A DNA stretch of 64,000 nucleotides from Cyclobacteriaceae bacterium. Its GTDB lineage: Bacteria > Bacteroidota > Bacteroidia > Cytophagales > Cyclobacteriaceae. Positions 15,817 to 24,216 of this stretch are shown piece by piece; the first letter of the stretch is position 1; each line of letters begins with the position of its first letter. The position numbers and the translations under genes were made by a program. Under the pieces are notes generated by a model that saw only the letters and a list, made by a program, of their open reading frames with translations, had not been told where the DNA came from and made no database searches. The stretch spans positions 1-64,000 of the forward strand of contig JANQOR010000040.1 in assembly GCA_028285685.1 (NCBI GenBank), read 5' to 3'.

Positions 15817-15860
15817 ATGTAGTCGGAGACATTATCATTTGAAAATGTTTTCGGCTACAT
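15817..15860 (+). other. Long stem-loop, RNA-like (17-bp stem)
   Basis: Arms 15817-15833 and 15844-15860 pair over 17 positions with a 10-base loop. Fourteen pairs are Watson-Crick. The other three are U-G or G-U in a plus-strand RNA, but would be A-C mismatches in the minus-strand RNA. The structure therefore belongs to plus-strand transcripts, such as the 3' region of the gene ending at 15671 or a small RNA. No T-run follows, so it is not a standard terminator. Confidence 0.5.
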
Positions 15861-16009
15861 AACCATTTGTATCGGTAGAGTTTTGCAAACGATCGATTAG
15901 TGTTTTTTCAAAATCGCATCTCTTAGTGAAAAAAGTAGGGCTGAGTATTAAGTTTTAAGCCTGTTTGGATTGTTTTTTGTAGAGTGATGATTAAAGAACA
16001 CCTCACTTT

Positions 16010-16723
16010 ATGATAAAACCTTTTGCCTACTCTCTATCTCTACTTGTCTGCCTAGTTTCTTTCGGACAGGACCTTGAACCAAGATCATTCTTTTTTACAG
16101 CCGGCGTTAGCTATAGCGATCCTTCCGGTGAACTCGTCCTGATAAGAGGTACCAGAAAAATCGTTCGAACAAATTTTTCCGCTGCTCCAAGCTACACGAT
16201 AAAATTTGGAAAGCGCCTAAATCAAAATTCCGAGTTATCGCTCAGTTTAGGATATGCCAACTACACTTATGAGAATAAGGAAGACTACACGGATGGTTTC
16301 AAGAATTACTCATCGGATGACTTCAACTACATTCCTCTATACCTCAACTACGATAAACTGCTGGATGTTAATAGCTGGCAGATTGTGCTTGGAGGTCACG
16401 CTGGAATTGCTTTTTATGGAAAAGAAGTGAATCTTTTGTCAGAATTGCATCTATTGGGTACTCCTGTTGATCAGTGGCCTTCACATCCGGATATGTTTTC
16501 GCCACTTGACCTGGAGATTCAGAATAACCTGGGTATTGGGATTCATGGAGGCTTAAGAAGAGATTTGGTTGTAGGTAGATTGTTTGCTGAATTGAATTTT
16601 TCCGCTACCTATACCCAGTTTGTTGCTAAGATCCTGGATGATCCGGAGGATGATGGGGACGAAGATGTAAACCTCGACACAAACCCAGTCGATGTTGGCA
16701 TTCAAATAGGTTACAGGTTTTGA
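16010..16723 (+). CDS. Outer membrane beta-barrel protein
   Basis: The 237-residue protein has a signal peptide ending near LVSFGQ. The rest is alternating strand pattern (FFFTAGVSYSDPSGEL, YTIKFGKRLNQNSELSLSLGYANYTYE, WQIVLGGHAGIAFYG, GIGIHGGLRRDLVVGRLFAELNFSATYTQF), ending in GIQIGYRF with a C-terminal aromatic residue as needed for outer membrane insertion. Size and pattern fit an eight- to ten-strand barrel of the OmpW/OmpA-barrel kind. An acidic loop (DDPEDDGDEDVNLD, about 205-225) precedes the last strand. No substrate can be assigned. It converges with the aminotransferase gene after 7 bp. Confidence 0.82.
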   Translation: MIKPFAYSLSLLVCLVSFGQDLEPRSFFFTAGVSYSDPSGELVLIRGTRKIVRTNFSAAPSYTIKFGKRLNQNSELSLSLGYANYTYENKEDYTDGFKNYSSDDFNYIPLYLNYDKLLDVNSWQIVLGGHAGIAFYGKEVNLLSELHLLGTPVDQWPSHPDMFSPLDLEIQNNLGIGIHGGLRRDLVVGRLFAELNFSATYTQFVAKILDDPEDDGDEDVNLDTNPVDVGIQIGYRF

Positions 16724-16730
16724 AAAAGTC

Positions 16731-17876
16731 TTACCTGAGTTTTGCCAATCGCTCGGCAGCTGCCACAAGTGTCTCATCTTGCTTAGCAAAGCAAAACCTA
16801 ATGGTCTTATCTGAGATCTGTTCGGAATAAAAAGGGGACATAGGTATCGCTGCAACTCCAACTTCCCTGGTGAGGTATTTAGCAAATGAAACATCATCCT
16901 GATCGCTGACTTCTGCATAATTATACAGCTGGAAGTAGGTTCCTCTTGACAGAAGCGGCTTCATTGGAATCTCCGATAGCAGTTCAGTCAAACGATTTCT
17001 TTTTTCTTCAAAGAATGATGGTAGATGTTCGTAGGTGTCAGGGTCTTTGAGGTAGTCGGCAATTGCGAATTGCAAAAAGGAATTGACACAGAAGACATTC
17101 CATTGGTGGATGTTCTTGAATTCATCAATTAGCTGTTTAGGACCAACGACATATCCCATTTTCCAACCGGTGGTATGAAGTGTTTTACCAAACGAAAAGA
17201 CCGCAATGCTTTGCTCAAATAAGGCTGGATATCGCATGACACTTTGATGTTCTTCTCCGTCATAAATCAGATGTTCATAAACCTCATCGCTCAAAACCAC
17301 AATATCCTTACCGGTTACAATTTGTTCCAATGCCAAAAGGTCCTCCTTTTGGAGTAAAGTTCCGCTAGGGTTATGCGGGGTGTTGATAATGATCATTTTC
17401 GTTTTGTCGTTGACCATATCTGCCATTTCATTCCAGTCAATTGCGTAGTCCGGATAGACCATGGAGTAGGGGCGAGGAACTCCTCCGGCGATTAAGATTT
17501 CAGGTTTGTAGCAATCGTAAGCAGGTTCAAGTAGAATTACTTCATCTCCTTTATTTACAAACGCGCAGATAGCTGTGAAAAGTGCTTGAGTAGCACCTGC
17601 TGTCACACAAAGTTGTGTGTCTGGATCAATTTTGGCATTGTAACATCTTTCAATCTTAGAACTCAATGTTTCTCGTAAAGCTGGGAGCCCAGCCATCGGA
17701 CAATACTGATTTTTCCCCTCATTCAGATGCTTGCTGATAAGATTTCGCAAGACAGGATCACTATCAAAATCCGGAAAACCTTGTCCTAGATTGATTGCCT
17801 TATGTTCCGTCGCCAAAGCCGACATAACTGAAAAAATGGTCTGACCGGAGGAAGGGAGTCTGGAAGAAATATTCAT
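16731..17876 (-). CDS. PLP-dependent aminotransferase, methionine/kynurenine type
   Basis: The 381-residue protein is a class I/II fold-type I aminotransferase. It shows LGQGFPDFD near the N-terminus (30-37), NTPHNPSG (165-172) with the cofactor-contacting Asn, the pyridine-nitrogen Asp197 and Tyr200 in LSDEVYEHLIYDG, and the PLP-binding Lys231 in SFGKTLHTTGWKMGY. The GQGFPDF start and the KTLHTTGWKMGY motif resemble E. coli YbdL and related methionine aminotransferases, which convert methionine, glutamine or kynurenine-like amino acids with 2-oxo acids. It is cytoplasmic and monocistronic, between a convergent barrel gene and a divergent sensor kinase. The exact substrate is inference. Confidence 0.92.
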   Translation of the reverse strand: MNISSRLPSSGQTIFSVMSALATEHKAINLGQGFPDFDSDPVLRNLISKHLNEGKNQYCPMAGLPALRETLSSKIERCYNAKIDPDTQLCVTAGATQALFTAICAFVNKGDEVILLEPAYDCYKPEILIAGGVPRPYSMVYPDYAIDWNEMADMVNDKTKMIIINTPHNPSGTLLQKEDLLALEQIVTGKDIVVLSDEVYEHLIYDGEEHQSVMRYPALFEQSIAVFSFGKTLHTTGWKMGYVVGPKQLIDEFKNIHQWNVFCVNSFLQFAIADYLKDPDTYEHLPSFFEEKRNRLTELLSEIPMKPLLSRGTYFQLYNYAEVSDQDDVSFAKYLTREVGVAAIPMSPFYSEQISDKTIRFCFAKQDETLVAAAERLAKLR

Positions 17877-18084
17877 TATTGTTTAGTTGTGAGCCAGTTC
17901 GCAATTATAGCCTTACGAAGGCATTTTGGAAAACTTTACGACTGTTCGTCCAGCTCCCACTTTGCTACTAGGAGGTGTGCAGATTATGAATTCGATTGGC
18001 CAGTCAAAAAAAAGGTTGAATCATAGATTGGGATTGTACACCTATTGTATGCCTAATTACTGCCTACTTTAACGATAAGACCCA

Positions 18085-18092
18085 TATTTTTG
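18085..18092 (+). promoter_or_regulatory. Possible -7 box for the propeller kinase gene
   Basis: TATTTTTG matches the Bacteroidota -7 consensus TAnnTTTG and lies 43 bp before the start at 18136. No convincing -33 TTG element is seen at the usual distance, so support is modest. Confidence 0.3.
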
Positions 18093-18135
18093 CCTTGATA
18101 ACTACTACTTAGACCTGTTCCACCTATTGGATGAG

Positions 18136-21100
18136 ATGAAGGGCCATTTGAAACGACTGAGAATCCACGCCTGGGTTTTTAAGCATTCTGGCAGGGTATT
18201 TACTGGTATATCCTTACTATTTCTTTGTCTTTGCTCCATTGCAAGAATAAGTCCCCAGCAAACTGACCTCAACCCCAACAAACTTCTGACCCAATATATT
18301 ATCGATGGTTGGACGACTGACAATGGATTGTCGAACAACAGCATCCTGGACATAGAGAAGACGAAGGATGGCTACTTGTGGATTGCCACCTATGGCGGAC
18401 TAGTGCGTTTTGACGGGACAAATTTCAGAGAGTTTCCTGAGTTGATGCAAATCAGTGGAGTAAGATCATTATTAGAGGATAGCAAAGGCAACCTCTGGGT
18501 TGGATCGGATGATGGTGCCTTGATAAAATATCGAAATGGTGACTTCAGTTTTTTGGAAATGGATCCGGCTCTAACCAATGCTTCGATCACTTCTATTGCG
18601 GAAGATGATGAAGGCAGAGTCTGGGTAGGGACCAGGAGTGGACTCGCCTTTGTCAATGGAGAAAAGCTCAAAAAACTTAATCATCCACAGCTTTCAAATG
18701 CATTTGTCTACTGCGTCGAGGTGGACGATTCGAATAATGTATGGATTGGCACCTCGGGCCTGGGACTGATGAAATTTGCAAATGGTAGTGTCGAAAGCTT
18801 CACAGTGGAGCACGGATTGGTCAACAATTCTGTTAGATCAATTTACTACAGCCGAAATAACGGGTTGATCATCGGAACCGAAGGGGGCCTCACCCTTTTT
18901 GAGGAAAATAGGGCCTCAAAGTCTTTTACAACCAGTCACGGTCTGCCCCACAATTACATCAATGAAATTCTTGAAGATTCCAGAGGTACTGTTTGGTTAG
19001 GAACCGATGATGGCCTTGTACGATTTATCAACGATCGATTTGAAGCACTAAATCAAGCAACAGGACTGGCAGACAATACCGTTCAAGCTCTACATGAGGA
19101 TCAAGTTGGTCTCCTGTGGGTTGGGACCTATCGTGGTGGACTGAATCGGTTGAAAGATGGGAAATTTATCAATTATGGTATTCAGGAAGGCCTTGGTGAT
19201 GAACTAGTGCATGTTACTAGATCGGATGGATCCCGAATCTGGATTGGTTCGGCTGATGGCTTATCGTACCTTGACCAGGACAAGATCACCTCGATCAGGT
19301 TAGGAAGAGGTCCATCCGTCAATACTGTCAAAGACATTTGGCGGGACACCTATGAAAATCTGTGGATTGGAACTTCAGGCGGTCTGGTAAATTACACTGG
19401 AGGTACGGTAAGAGCACGAATCACGACAAAACAAGGACTTTCGAACGATCGTGTTAGAAGGATTTCTGAAGATCAAAATGGGAACTTGTGGATAGGGACT
19501 GCGAAAGGCCTTAACAGATACAGTATTCGAACAGGAGATATTCAGGTCTTTGGAATGGAGAACGGATTGGGTAATGAATTCATACTTTCCGTGTTGGTAG
19601 ACAGCCAGAATAGGGTGTGGGTAGGTACAAATGGCGGAGGGCTTTTTCTTCTTGACGACGGACAATTCCGTGCAATTGGAGGGTCCGATGGTCTGGAGAG
19701 CAATATCATCTTTGGAATCGATGAAGATGAGGAAGGTAGACTATGGATAAGTTCTAATTCGGGCATTAGCAGGTTTGATGGTCAGAATTTCTCTACATTA
19801 ACGAGAGAGCATGGACTTCCATCCAACACCATTTTTCAAACAATACTTTTAAATGGCTATGTCTGGCTATTTAGCGACAAGGGTGTTGTAAGAGTGGAAA
19901 GAGAAAAAGTTGATAAGGTACTTGACGGGTCAAGAATGAGTTTGGAGGGTATTAGACTTTTAAATAAATCTGAGGGAATGCGAGCGGATCAGGTTACGGG
20001 GGTTTCGGTTTCCGACGTTCATTCGAATGGAAGAATTCTCATTTCAACTTTGAAAGGCCTTGCCATCCTAAATCCGTCGGAACTAAACATTGGCGACGTA
20101 CCCACAGAGGTCAAAATTACTTCTGTTATCAAGGACGGCCAGGAACTTGAGAATTACAATGACATTCATTTTGAGGCTGGCTCACGTTACTATGAATTTC
20201 ATTATACAGGTTTGAATTTCTATTCTCCAGAGAAAATCAAATTCAGATACCGACTCAAAAACTTTGACGATGATTGGGTAGATGTTGGGAACAGACGGGT
20301 TGCCTATTTTAATGATATCCCACCAGGTACTTACACCTTTGAGGTACTTGCCTCCAATAGCGATGGTGTTTGGAATAAGAATCCCGTGGAACTTGAATTC
20401 TGCCAAGAGGCCTACTTTTATGAGACTCGTTGGTTCTACGTTGTTCTATTTTTTACACTGGTCACAGCCATATTTTCTATTTACCAAGCAAGATTACGAT
20501 TGCTGAAACATCGAAATAAGAAACTAAAAGAGCTGGTCACATTGAAGACAGCTGATGTTGAAAAACAGAACGAAGAGCTCACTCAATTAAATCACATTAA
20601 AGACAGGTTGTTCTCCATTATCTCTCATGATATCAGAGGTCCACTTGATTCATTGTACTCCTTGTTGGATTTTATGAATAGAGGGAAATTAAGCGAACAA
20701 GAATTTTTGTCTTTGAGTAGCAAGCTCACTTTACAACTGTCGGATGTGAAAGATCTACTCAATGAACTTCTCAATTGGTCCAGATCTCAACTTGATGGTC
20801 TCACAGTGAATCCGGAAAGAATAAATTTGAGAAACATTGTTGATGAGAACTTCAAACTTTTCGAGTCACAAGCCCTTCATAAAAAACTCTTACTTAAAAA
20901 TGACCTATCAGAATCTCAATATGTTGTTGCAGATCTTAACATGACTAGAGTCATTGTTAGAAACCTGGTTTCCAACGCCATAAAATTCTCGAAGGATGGC
21001 GGTGAGATTGAAGTGAGTAGTTCGCAGGAAGATGGTGCGATCGCCTATAGTATTAAGGACAATGGAGTTGGAATCAGCGAGGAAAACAAAACTCGACTTT

Positions 21101-21264
21101 TCGACAAGGAGGGATACACAACAGCGGGAACGAAGAACGAGATGGGTACAGGCATTGGCTTGATGCTTGTAAAAGAATTTACGGAAAAAAATGGCGGCTC
21201 TATAAGTGTGGAGAGTGAGGTTGGTGTGGGTAGCACCTTTACATTCACTCTGCCAATCCCTTGA
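18136..21264 (+). CDS. Two-component regulator propeller sensor histidine kinase
   Basis: I start at the ATG at 18136 (MKGHLKRLRIHAW), since the alternative 9 bp upstream is a TTG. A membrane/signal segment (about 25-40) leads to two periplasmic seven-blade propellers built from LWIGT..GL.R repeats (about 60-640). A Y_Y_Y domain follows (about 658-755, ending YTFEVLASNSDGVWN), then one membrane helix (765-787), a coiled coil, the HisKA domain with His831 in ISHDIRGPLDSL, and the HATPase domain (NLVSNAIKF, DNGVGIS, GTGIGLMLVKEF). Hybrid versions in Bacteroides carry a receiver and AraC domain; this one stops after the kinase. A partner regulator is not adjacent. A terminator follows at 21304. 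Confidence 0.94.
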   Translation: MKGHLKRLRIHAWVFKHSGRVFTGISLLFLCLCSIARISPQQTDLNPNKLLTQYIIDGWTTDNGLSNNSILDIEKTKDGYLWIATYGGLVRFDGTNFREFPELMQISGVRSLLEDSKGNLWVGSDDGALIKYRNGDFSFLEMDPALTNASITSIAEDDEGRVWVGTRSGLAFVNGEKLKKLNHPQLSNAFVYCVEVDDSNNVWIGTSGLGLMKFANGSVESFTVEHGLVNNSVRSIYYSRNNGLIIGTEGGLTLFEENRASKSFTTSHGLPHNYINEILEDSRGTVWLGTDDGLVRFINDRFEALNQATGLADNTVQALHEDQVGLLWVGTYRGGLNRLKDGKFINYGIQEGLGDELVHVTRSDGSRIWIGSADGLSYLDQDKITSIRLGRGPSVNTVKDIWRDTYENLWIGTSGGLVNYTGGTVRARITTKQGLSNDRVRRISEDQNGNLWIGTAKGLNRYSIRTGDIQVFGMENGLGNEFILSVLVDSQNRVWVGTNGGGLFLLDDGQFRAIGGSDGLESNIIFGIDEDEEGRLWISSNSGISRFDGQNFSTLTREHGLPSNTIFQTILLNGYVWLFSDKGVVRVEREKVDKVLDGSRMSLEGIRLLNKSEGMRADQVTGVSVSDVHSNGRILISTLKGLAILNPSELNIGDVPTEVKITSVIKDGQELENYNDIHFEAGSRYYEFHYTGLNFYSPEKIKFRYRLKNFDDDWVDVGNRRVAYFNDIPPGTYTFEVLASNSDGVWNKNPVELEFCQEAYFYETRWFYVVLFFTLVTAIFSIYQARLRLLKHRNKKLKELVTLKTADVEKQNEELTQLNHIKDRLFSIISHDIRGPLDSLYSLLDFMNRGKLSEQEFLSLSSKLTLQLSDVKDLLNELLNWSRSQLDGLTVNPERINLRNIVDENFKLFESQALHKKLLLKNDLSESQYVVADLNMTRVIVRNLVSNAIKFSKDGGEIEVSSSQEDGAIAYSIKDNGVGISEENKTRLFDKEGYTTAGTKNEMGTGIGLMLVKEFTEKNGGSISVESEVGVGSTFTFTLPIP

Positions 21265-21303
21265 ATTAACCTGTTACCCCATACAAGATTGCTAAACTAT
21301 TTG

Positions 21304-21327
21304 ATCCTTTGCGCAGAGGATTTTTTT
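21304..21327 (+). terminator. Rho-independent terminator
   Basis: ATCCTTT (21304-21310), loop GCGC and AGAGGAT (21315-21321) form a 7-bp stem with one U-G pair, directly followed by a T-run reaching 21327. It lies 40 bp after the propeller kinase stop and separates it from the TPR kinase operon. Confidence 0.75.
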
Positions 21328-21430
21328 GATTTGAAATTGAGGATGCTAGCAAAATATCATAAATTGAGGTTACGCTTAATTTAAAATTGTCGAATTCACC
21401 CTTGCTGGAGATTTCGATCGCCTTGTCACT

Positions 21431-23410
21431 ATGAAAGTCGCCTACACTAATGCCTTGCTGTTGCTGGCGTGTTTTTCTTATGCCCAGCAAAAAGAGATAG
21501 ATAGCATCAAGCAGGTTCTAAGATCCCAGGAGCCTTTGGAGCAGGTAAAATCGCTCAATGAATTGTCCTGGTATTACAAAAATTTTGATGTTGATAGTTC
21601 CACCATCTTGGCAAAGAAAGCGCTGGCAATCGGCAAGGAGTTATCCTCGCCTGAGGCCATTTCCATGTCACTCAATAGTGTTGCGAGCGCTTTTCAGGCA
21701 AAGGGATCCTTTGATTCTGCCCTTTTGTACCACAATGAGTCTTATGCTATAAAAAAGGACATTGGAGATTCACTTGGAATGGCAGCTTCAAAAAACAATA
21801 TGGGGATAGCCTACGATGAGAAGGGAGACTATGCCACTGCCCTTGAAAACTATTTCGAATCCCTGAGGATATATGAACAAAAGACGGATGACCCATTCGA
21901 CATTGCAATGGTCCTGGGTAACATAGGAATCGTCTACAAAAAGCAGAAGGAGTACAACAAGGTGCTGGAGTATTATAGTCGCGCACTCGAAATTTACAAG
22001 GAACAAGGTTCACAATTTGGGCAAATGGTGACCCAGGGAAATATCAGCAGTGTTATGCTCCTCACTGGCGATTACAATGATGCAATTTCCTACGCCTCTG
22101 AAGCGCTTGAAGGCTATAAAACCCTGGGATATTCCAGATATGTACCTTATATGCAGCACAATCTAGCAATAGCATATGACAGCCTGGGCCAGGTGGAAAA
22201 AGCTTCCGATCTGTTTCTCAGTTCAATCGAAGGCCATTTGGAAAGTGACAATAAATATGAACTTGCGAGTTCGTTGGTGGGATTGTCCAGCAATCACCGA
22301 AAGCGGCGAAACTATCGAGCAGGAGTGAGCAGAGCAAGGGAGGCATTGTCCGTTGCCTCGGAAATAGGTGCCAAAGAATTTATTTCCAGGGCGAAATTCG
22401 AACTTTCGCTGAACCTGGCACACGCCGGGGATCATAAAAGCGCTTACGAGCACTTGCTTTCCTATGGTTTTTTAAAGGATTCTCTTTTTGAAGAGGCGAA
22501 AACAAAGCAGATTTTCGAACTTCAAACCCAGTATGACACGGAGAAGAAAGAGCAGCAGATCGCCTTGCAAGAAGCCCAGCTTTCCAAAAATGAGGCAGAA
22601 CTTCAATTGAACAGAACCTTGTTGATTGCAGCTGCATTAACGCTCATACTTGGCCTGTCGTTGGCTTTGCTGAATAGAAATAGGATTAGAAAAAAGCAAA
22701 AAATAGCACTGCAGCAAGAACGACTCAATACGCAGGAAGCTACTATTAACGCCACCATTTCTTCCCAAGAGAAGGAGCGCGCACGTTATGCCCGAGATCT
22801 TCATGATGGATTTGGGCAGATGATATCCATTCTAAACATGAATCTGAAGAACCTTGAAGGTTCTCCTAAGCCGCAGGAGCGACAGGCGGTCTTTGATGAA
22901 TCTGAGAAAATCATCAATGAGATGTATGACGAACTGAAAAGTATCTGCTTCGATTTAATGCCTCAAACGTTGGTAAGAAATGGATTGACCGACGCGCTGA
23001 ATGAATTTGCTTCCAGGGTTAACGCTGCTGATCGTATTCATATAGAAACAAATTTTTTTGGGTTAGACGATAGGCTTGTGGCAGTTCAGGAGATTTCGTT
23101 ATACCGAATTGCCCAGGAATGGATCAATAACATTATCAAATACTCCGATGCCTCCAAGATCACATTTCAAATCACCAGGGACGACTCCGAGATCAACCTG
23201 ATTATTGAAGATGATGGTATGGGCTTTGATAAGGGCCTGTTGACGAAGAGCGCAGGGAACGGCTGGAGAAATATACAAGCGCGCGCCAAACTAGTAAAAG
23301 GAGAAGTAGAGCTGGATACAACACCGGGTCAAAAAGGAAATACACTAATTGTAACAAATACCCCTGAAATTGCTGTAGAAAAGCATGAAAATACCGTCGA
23401 GATGGTATAG
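21431..23410 (+). CDS. TPR sensor histidine kinase, NarX/DesK type
   Basis: The 659-residue protein has a signal peptide (MKVAYTNALLLLACFSYAQQ) and periplasmic TPR repeats (about 30-350, e.g. ALENYFESLRIYEQKTD and VLEYYSRALEIYKEQGS). A coiled coil and one membrane helix (about 391-412, LLIAAALTLILGLSLALL) follow. The cytoplasmic part is a HisKA_3 domain with phospho-acceptor His458 in RYARDLHDGFGQ and a HATPase domain (EWINNIIKYSDASK, DDGMGFD, GNGWRNIQAR). Kinases of this type phosphorylate LuxR/NarL regulators, and one is encoded 77 bp downstream. Periplasmic TPRs suggest that it senses a protein or peptide. Confidence 0.94.
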   Translation: MKVAYTNALLLLACFSYAQQKEIDSIKQVLRSQEPLEQVKSLNELSWYYKNFDVDSSTILAKKALAIGKELSSPEAISMSLNSVASAFQAKGSFDSALLYHNESYAIKKDIGDSLGMAASKNNMGIAYDEKGDYATALENYFESLRIYEQKTDDPFDIAMVLGNIGIVYKKQKEYNKVLEYYSRALEIYKEQGSQFGQMVTQGNISSVMLLTGDYNDAISYASEALEGYKTLGYSRYVPYMQHNLAIAYDSLGQVEKASDLFLSSIEGHLESDNKYELASSLVGLSSNHRKRRNYRAGVSRAREALSVASEIGAKEFISRAKFELSLNLAHAGDHKSAYEHLLSYGFLKDSLFEEAKTKQIFELQTQYDTEKKEQQIALQEAQLSKNEAELQLNRTLLIAAALTLILGLSLALLNRNRIRKKQKIALQQERLNTQEATINATISSQEKERARYARDLHDGFGQMISILNMNLKNLEGSPKPQERQAVFDESEKIINEMYDELKSICFDLMPQTLVRNGLTDALNEFASRVNAADRIHIETNFFGLDDRLVAVQEISLYRIAQEWINNIIKYSDASKITFQITRDDSEINLIIEDDGMGFDKGLLTKSAGNGWRNIQARAKLVKGEVELDTTPGQKGNTLIVTNTPEIAVEKHENTVEMV

Positions 23411-23487
23411 TATGCCAAGGATCCAGTTCGCTTCTTTGAAGTATGAATTGGTTATCTTTCGGCAGAAAGCGGGAACAGAATACCTCT

Positions 23488-24105
23488 ATGAAAATATTCT
23501 TGACAGATGACCATGCAATTTTGTTAAGCGGTCTGATCAAAATCCTTTCAAGTGAGGATGACCTGGAGGTAGTCGGTTCGGCTCAGACAGCACAGGAGAC
23601 ATATGACAAACTAACAAGGATCACTCCTGACCTCTTAATCACCGACTACAATCTTCCTGATGGAGATGGATTGGAAATCATCCGTACGGTGAAGAGGAAA
23701 TACCCTACCGTTAAGATCTTGATCTTGAGTATGCATGATGAATCACACCTTGTTCGGGAAATTCTAAAAGAAGGGGTGGAGGGTTACATGCTTAAAAAAG
23801 ATTCTCACAACGAACTACTATCAGCCGTAAAAGCCATAAAAGATGGAAACCTCTATTTAAGTTCCGATATCAATAAGCTCCTGATCAAGGGACTCAATGA
23901 ATCCGGAGAAAACAAATTGCTAACCGACAGGGAGCGGGAGATTCTCAAATTGATCGCAAAGGAATATACCAATAAAAGTATCGCCGAAGAATTGTTCATC
24001 AGCGAGCGGACAGTAGAGACGCACAGGAAAAACATCTTTAGAAAGACCGGAACCAACAATCTGGTTGGTTTAATCAAATACGCCTACTCAAATAACCTGA
24101 TATAG
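23488..24105 (+). CDS. LuxR/NarL-family response regulator
   Basis: The ATG at 23488 starts the receiver domain directly (MKIFLTDDHAILLSGL); a longer frame adds 15 residues without homology. The receiver has the acidic pair Asp7-Asp8, phospho-acceptor Asp53 in LLITDYNLPDGDG, Ser/Thr in ILSMHDE and Lys in YMLKKD. The C-terminal LuxR-type helix-turn-helix (about 145-200) contains LTDREREILKLIAKEYTNKSIAEELFISERTVETH. It is the partner of the preceding TPR kinase and a DNA-binding regulator. Targets are not known; the PQQ-like propeller and caspase operon downstream are the nearest candidates, and a weak hairpin (GCCC-AAA-GGGC, 24133-24143) lies between. Confidence 0.94.
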   Translation: MKIFLTDDHAILLSGLIKILSSEDDLEVVGSAQTAQETYDKLTRITPDLLITDYNLPDGDGLEIIRTVKRKYPTVKILILSMHDESHLVREILKEGVEGYMLKKDSHNELLSAVKAIKDGNLYLSSDINKLLIKGLNESGENKLLTDREREILKLIAKEYTNKSIAEELFISERTVETHRKNIFRKTGTNNLVGLIKYAYSNNLI

Positions 24106-24216
24106 TCTACGGGTTTCACGGTATACGCAAATGCCCAAAGGGCGGGATAGCTATTTCTCGACGCAGTCGCAAGCTTTGAGTGTAAATAATCACAACTAAT
24201 TTAAATCTTAACTGAC

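Larger units (their letters stand above)
15672..16009. other. 338-bp intergenic region
   Basis: This gap between the TPR-like protein and the barrel gene holds a possible 34-codon minus-strand gene (15682-15786) and a long imperfect hairpin (15817-15860). The remaining ~150 bp to 16009 is AT-rich with T-runs and no reading frame, promoter box or repeat that I can defend. Confidence 0.6.
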
